Of a stretch of 25,457 nucleotides of DNA, positions 23,072-25,457 are shown piece by piece. Origin of the DNA: Chloroflexota bacterium (GTDB lineage: Bacteria; Chloroflexota; Dormibacteria; CF-121); NCBI GenBank assembly GCA_005880605.1, contig VBIS01000159.1, positions 1 to 25,457 of the forward strand. The letters run 5' to 3'. The first letter of the stretch is position 1. Each line of letters begins with the position of its first letter. A model generated the notes under the pieces. The model worked only from the letters and a program-made list of their open reading frames with translations, made no database searches and was not told where the DNA came from. A program made the translations under genes and the position numbers.

Positions 23072-23913
23072 GGCAGCTCCCTAACGAGCTCCTCGTAACT
23101 CTCCGGCCGGCGATCGCGCAGGAACTGCCAGGTGTTGCGCACCTGGCGATTCATGTCCAGGTCGAGGTCGGCGACCAGGACTTCATCTTCCGTTTCGGAG
23201 GCCTGGGCGATGATCTTGCCGCGCGGATCGCAGAAGTAGCTCGACCCGTAGAACTGCGCCTCGTTGAGCGGCGTCTCCACCCCGACGCGGTTGATGGCGC
23301 CGATCCAGTAGCCGTTGGCCACCGCGTGCGCCGGTTGCTCCAGCTCCCAAAGGTAACGCGACAGCGATTTGACCGTGGCCGATGGGTTGAAGACCAGCTC
23401 GGCGCCTTTGAGGCCGAGCGCCCGGGCGGGCTCCGGAAAGTGTCGGTCGTAGCAGATCAAGATGCCGACCCGGCCGACCGAGGTCTCCCACACCGGGTAG
23501 CCAAGGTTGCCCGGCTTGAAATAGAACTTCTCCCAGAAGCAGGGGCCGACGTGGGGGATATGCGTCTTGCGGTACTTGCCGAGCACCGTGCCGTCGTTCT
23601 CGATCAGGATCGCGGTGTTGTAGTAGACGCCGGTCTGCGCCTCCTCGTAGAAGGGCACGACCAGGACCATCTTGTGCTTCTTGGCCAGCGCCTGCATGCG
23701 CTTGATGGTCGGCCCGTCGTCGCGCTCGGCGGTGTCGTACCACTTGGGATCCTGCTCGGCGCAGAAATAGGGGCCGAAGAAGATCTCCTGCAGGCACGTC
23801 ACCTGCGCGCCCTTGTCCGCCGCTTCCCCGATCAGCTTCTCGTGCTTTGTGACGGCTTCTTCTTTGGGCATGTTCGCGTGCGCCTGGATCAGCGCCGCCC
23901 TCACCTTCGCCAT
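23068..23913 (-). CDS. Beta-ureidopropionase-type nitrilase-superfamily amidohydrolase
   Basis: This 281-residue carbon-nitrogen hydrolase has a complete catalytic triad: E43 (LQEIFF), K116 (YRKTHIP) and C154 (ILICYDRHFPE). An AGGAGG Shine-Dalgarno lies ten bases before the ATG. Being next to hydA, it most likely hydrolyses N-carbamoyl-beta-alanine (or N-carbamoyl-beta-aminoisobutyrate) to the beta-amino acid, CO2 and ammonia. N-carbamoylputrescine amidohydrolases share the fold and several motifs, so the substrate rests on operon context. It is slightly shorter than eukaryotic beta-ureidopropionase. Confidence 0.9.
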   Translation of the reverse strand: MAKVRAALIQAHANMPKEEAVTKHEKLIGEAADKGAQVTCLQEIFFGPYFCAEQDPKWYDTAERDDGPTIKRMQALAKKHKMVLVVPFYEEAQTGVYYNTAILIENDGTVLGKYRKTHIPHVGPCFWEKFYFKPGNLGYPVWETSVGRVGILICYDRHFPEPARALGLKGAELVFNPSATVKSLSRYLWELEQPAHAVANGYWIGAINRVGVETPLNEAQFYGSSYFCDPRGKIIAQASETEDEVLVADLDLDMNRQVRNTWQFLRDRRPESYEELVRELP

Positions 23914-23934
23914 GTTTGTTACGCCTCCTGTTCC

Positions 23935-24933
23935 CTAGCTGAACGCCGGAATGATGGCCTCGCCGTACTGCTTGATGACTGCCTCGGGTTTCTCCACCAT
24001 AAGGTAGAGGTTGAACTGGTCCACGCCAGCGTCGACCAACTCTTCGATGCGTTTTTTGCTTTGCTCGACGGTGCCGATGACGCAGAACCGATCGATCACG
24101 TCATCGGGCACGAAATCGGCGTGGGCCGCGCCCCGCTGGGCGTGCTCCGAATAGTCATAGTGGTCGCGTGCCTTGATGTAGTCGGTCAGCGCCTTGGGCA
24201 GGTCCTGCACGTCGTACCGCTTGAGCAGGTCCACGACGTGGTTGGACACCAGCGCCGGGAACCAGCGCACCTGCTCGCGCGCGGCACCGAGATCGTCCGA
24301 GATGAACGCCGGGGCCGCGGCCTGGATCTTGATGTCGTCGAAGTTGCGGCCCGCCTGTTCGGCGCCTTCGCGGACGAACTGCAGACACCACTTGATGATG
24401 GCGGGGTCGGCGAGCTGGATGATGACGCCGTCCGCGACCCGCCCCGCGGCGCGCAACGCCTTGGGCCCGTAGCCCGCAACCCAGATGGGCAACTCGTGCT
24501 CGGCCCATTTCAATCGGATCTTGACGCCGTCGTAGCTGACCTCTCGGCCGGCCGCCAGGTCCCGGATCAGCCGGCAGTCGGCTTCCATCGCCTCGACCGT
24601 GACCGGCTTCTGGCCGAGGACGCGCCGGGCGCTGTCGCCGCGACCGATGCCCATCACCATGCGGCCGCCGGAAATCTCGTTCAGGGTGGCCAGCGCGCTG
24701 GCGGTGACGGTGGGATCGCGCGTCCCCGGGTTGGTGACGCAGGGACCGATCTTGATGGTCCTGGTGTTGGCGGCCATCAGCGTGAAGATCGGATAGACCT
24801 CCTGCCAGAGGACGTGCGAATCGAAGAGCCAGGCGTACTCGAAGCCCTGTGCTTCGGCGAGCTTGGTCAAATCCACCCAGCGGCTGGGAGGCGGATCCGG
24901 TGCAAAGCAGACGCCGAAGCTGATACGTGACAT
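23935..24933 (-). CDS. LLM-class (F420-type) oxidoreductase
   Basis: This 332-residue luciferase-like TIM-barrel protein has the typical LLM blocks: a start strand ISFGVCFAP, then FEYAWLFDSHVLW, KIGPCVTNPGTRDPTVTASALATL and GRMVMGIGRGDSARRVLG. The layout resembles F420-dependent members (the type named after CPS_4043, from memory) more than the two-component FMN monooxygenases. I chose ATG 24933 because MSRISFG is the natural N-terminus. A TTG nine bases upstream is possible. It lies 21 bases before the beta-ureidopropionase gene and is presumably a redox enzyme of pyrimidine or hydantoin catabolism. It is not RutA by gene context. Cofactor (F420 or FMN) and substrate are unproven. Confidence 0.88.
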   Translation of the reverse strand: MSRISFGVCFAPDPPPSRWVDLTKLAEAQGFEYAWLFDSHVLWQEVYPIFTLMAANTRTIKIGPCVTNPGTRDPTVTASALATLNEISGGRMVMGIGRGDSARRVLGQKPVTVEAMEADCRLIRDLAAGREVSYDGVKIRLKWAEHELPIWVAGYGPKALRAAGRVADGVIIQLADPAIIKWCLQFVREGAEQAGRNFDDIKIQAAAPAFISDDLGAAREQVRWFPALVSNHVVDLLKRYDVQDLPKALTDYIKARDHYDYSEHAQRGAAHADFVPDDVIDRFCVIGTVEQSKKRIEELVDAGVDQFNLYLMVEKPEAVIKQYGEAIIPAFS

Positions 24934-24940
24934 TGGTTTC

Positions 24941-24978
24941 AAAAGCTGGAGCCCCCGCCGCGAGGAAGGGGCTCCAGC
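24941..24978 (-). terminator. Terminator-like hairpin between permease and LLM genes
   Basis: On the minus strand GCTGGAGCCCC (24978-24968) pairs perfectly with GGGGCTCCAGC (24955-24945) as an 11-bp stem with a 12-base loop, followed by TTTT. It lies between the permease stop and the LLM start. It may attenuate expression of the downstream genes or stabilise the permease mRNA end. Confidence 0.6.
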
Positions 24979-24995
24979 GCGATCGATCTACGAGT

Positions 24996-25457
24996 TTAGG
25001 TCGCCGCCGCCGCCTGCGGGCGCCGCCGAGCGGCAGCCGCCGGGAAGAGAGCCGAGAGCGCCAGGTAGCAGAGGAACGCCGCCACCAGACCAACCAGCCA
25101 GCTGTAGTCATAGACATGGATCGGAAACCAGCTATAGAGCGGGCCGATGATCCCCTTCTGTGGGAATGGACCGCTGCCGGGGGCCGAATAGGCGCCACCA
25201 ACTGCGAGGACTCCTCCCACCACCAGGCTGACCAGGCCTCGCCAGTTGAACCCGGCCGAATACCGGTAGTCGCCGTCGACGCGATAGAGCTCGGCAAGCT
25301 TGAGGTTGGTATTGCGCACTTCCCAGTAATCGGCGATCAGCACGCCGGCGATCGCACCCAAGGCGCCGCCATAGAACCCGAGCCAGGTGAAGATGTACAC
25401 GCTAGGATTCGTCAGCAGGTTCCAGGGCTGGATCGCGACGCCCAGGACGCCGGTTAT
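24996..25457 (-). CDS. NCS1 family permease (partial, N-terminus outside window)
   Basis: Only the C-terminal 153 residues are visible, entering at the right edge. The sequence ITGVLGVAIQPWNL, then YIFTWLGFYGGALGAIAGVLIADYW and LYRVDGDYRYSAGFNWRG, is the characteristic end of nucleobase/cation symporter-1 (NCS1) proteins such as the uracil, allantoin and hydantoin (Mhp1) transporters. Three to four further membrane helices follow to the charged tail ARRRPQAAAAT. It is an inner-membrane sodium- or proton-coupled importer. Adjacency to hydA suggests uracil, thymine, dihydropyrimidine or hydantoin uptake. The GTG at 25400 is an internal valine, not a start. Confidence 0.93.
   Translation of the reverse strand: MTGVLGVAIQPWNLLTNPSVYIFTWLGFYGGALGAIAGVLIADYWEVRNTNLKLAELYRVDGDYRYSAGFNWRGLVSLVVGGVLAVGGAYSAPGSGPFPQKGIIGPLYSWFPIHVYDYSWLVGLVAAFLCYLALSALFPAAAARRRPQAAAAT

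Noticed and set aside
23326..24930. A 534-codon plus-strand frame opposite the nitrilase and LLM genes
   Set aside because: It is the antisense of two genes with intact catalytic motifs, and its own translation shows no domain.
18877..25457. Rut pathway of uracil breakdown
   Set aside because: The LLM enzyme could suggest RutA, but the neighbours are hydA, mmsA and a class III aminotransferase, not RutB-F.
1..25457. tRNA, rRNA, CRISPR, transposase, integrase or attachment sites
   Set aside because: None was recognised on either strand. Gene order and composition look chromosomal, without an obvious mobile boundary.

Overview
This is a high-GC, gene-dense bacterial chromosome segment. About 28 genes on both strands are packed with short or overlapping junctions. 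I see no rRNA, tRNA, CRISPR array or insertion sequence. The taxon cannot be fixed from sequence alone. A paired DUF3090 and SCO1664-type gene, an F420-type LLM oxidoreductase, GTG/TTG starts and several apparently leaderless promoters point to a terrestrial high-GC Gram-positive-like lineage (Actinobacteriota, Chloroflexota or Dormibacterota). That placement is inference.

Layout, left to right. 1-2262 (minus): etfB, etfA and a PIG-L deacetylase cut by the window edge, all translationally coupled. 2279-4617 (plus): an SPL-type radical SAM protein, a small zinc-ribbon protein behind a good promoter, and a metallo-beta-lactamase-fold nuclease. 4674-4827 (plus): a miniature gene for a 19-residue lysine/arginine-rich peptide, with a near-perfect Shine-Dalgarno and its own terminator. 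4827-8864: a small four-helix membrane protein, a second PIG-L deacetylase, a Spinster-like MFS transporter, a cupin, and a MOSC/amidohydrolase pair. 8933-11468 (plus): fumC and an AlkZ-like winged-helix protein. 11465-13139 (minus): a two-component system with a palindrome at its promoter. 13140-13341 holds no gene, but contains that palindrome and an orphan plus-strand terminator. 13342-15130: an unrecognised protein diverging from the DUF3090/SCO1664 pair. 15127-18397 (minus): methyltransferase, LOG-family protein, phospholipase-D-like protein and a CtaG-like membrane protein. 18455-18865 (plus): a cupredoxin lipoprotein.

18877-25457 (minus) is the clearest functional unit, a reductive-type pyrimidine (or hydantoin) catabolic operon. 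It holds an NCS1 permease (partial), an LLM oxidoreductase, a beta-ureidopropionase-type amidohydrolase, dihydropyrimidinase, CoA-acylating (methyl)malonate-semialdehyde dehydrogenase and a class III aminotransferase. Together these would import the base, open the dihydro ring, remove the carbamoyl group, transaminate beta-alanine or beta-aminoisobutyrate, and yield acetyl-CoA or propionyl-CoA. The step not accounted for is the initial ring reduction. The LLM enzyme sits where a dihydropyrimidine dehydrogenase might be expected, which is the most interesting biochemical question here. Other items worth a second look are the 19-aa basic peptide gene, the orphan terminator (possible small RNA), the palindromic operator at the histidine kinase promoter, the histidine-poor CtaG homologue and the AlkZ-like QAQ motif.
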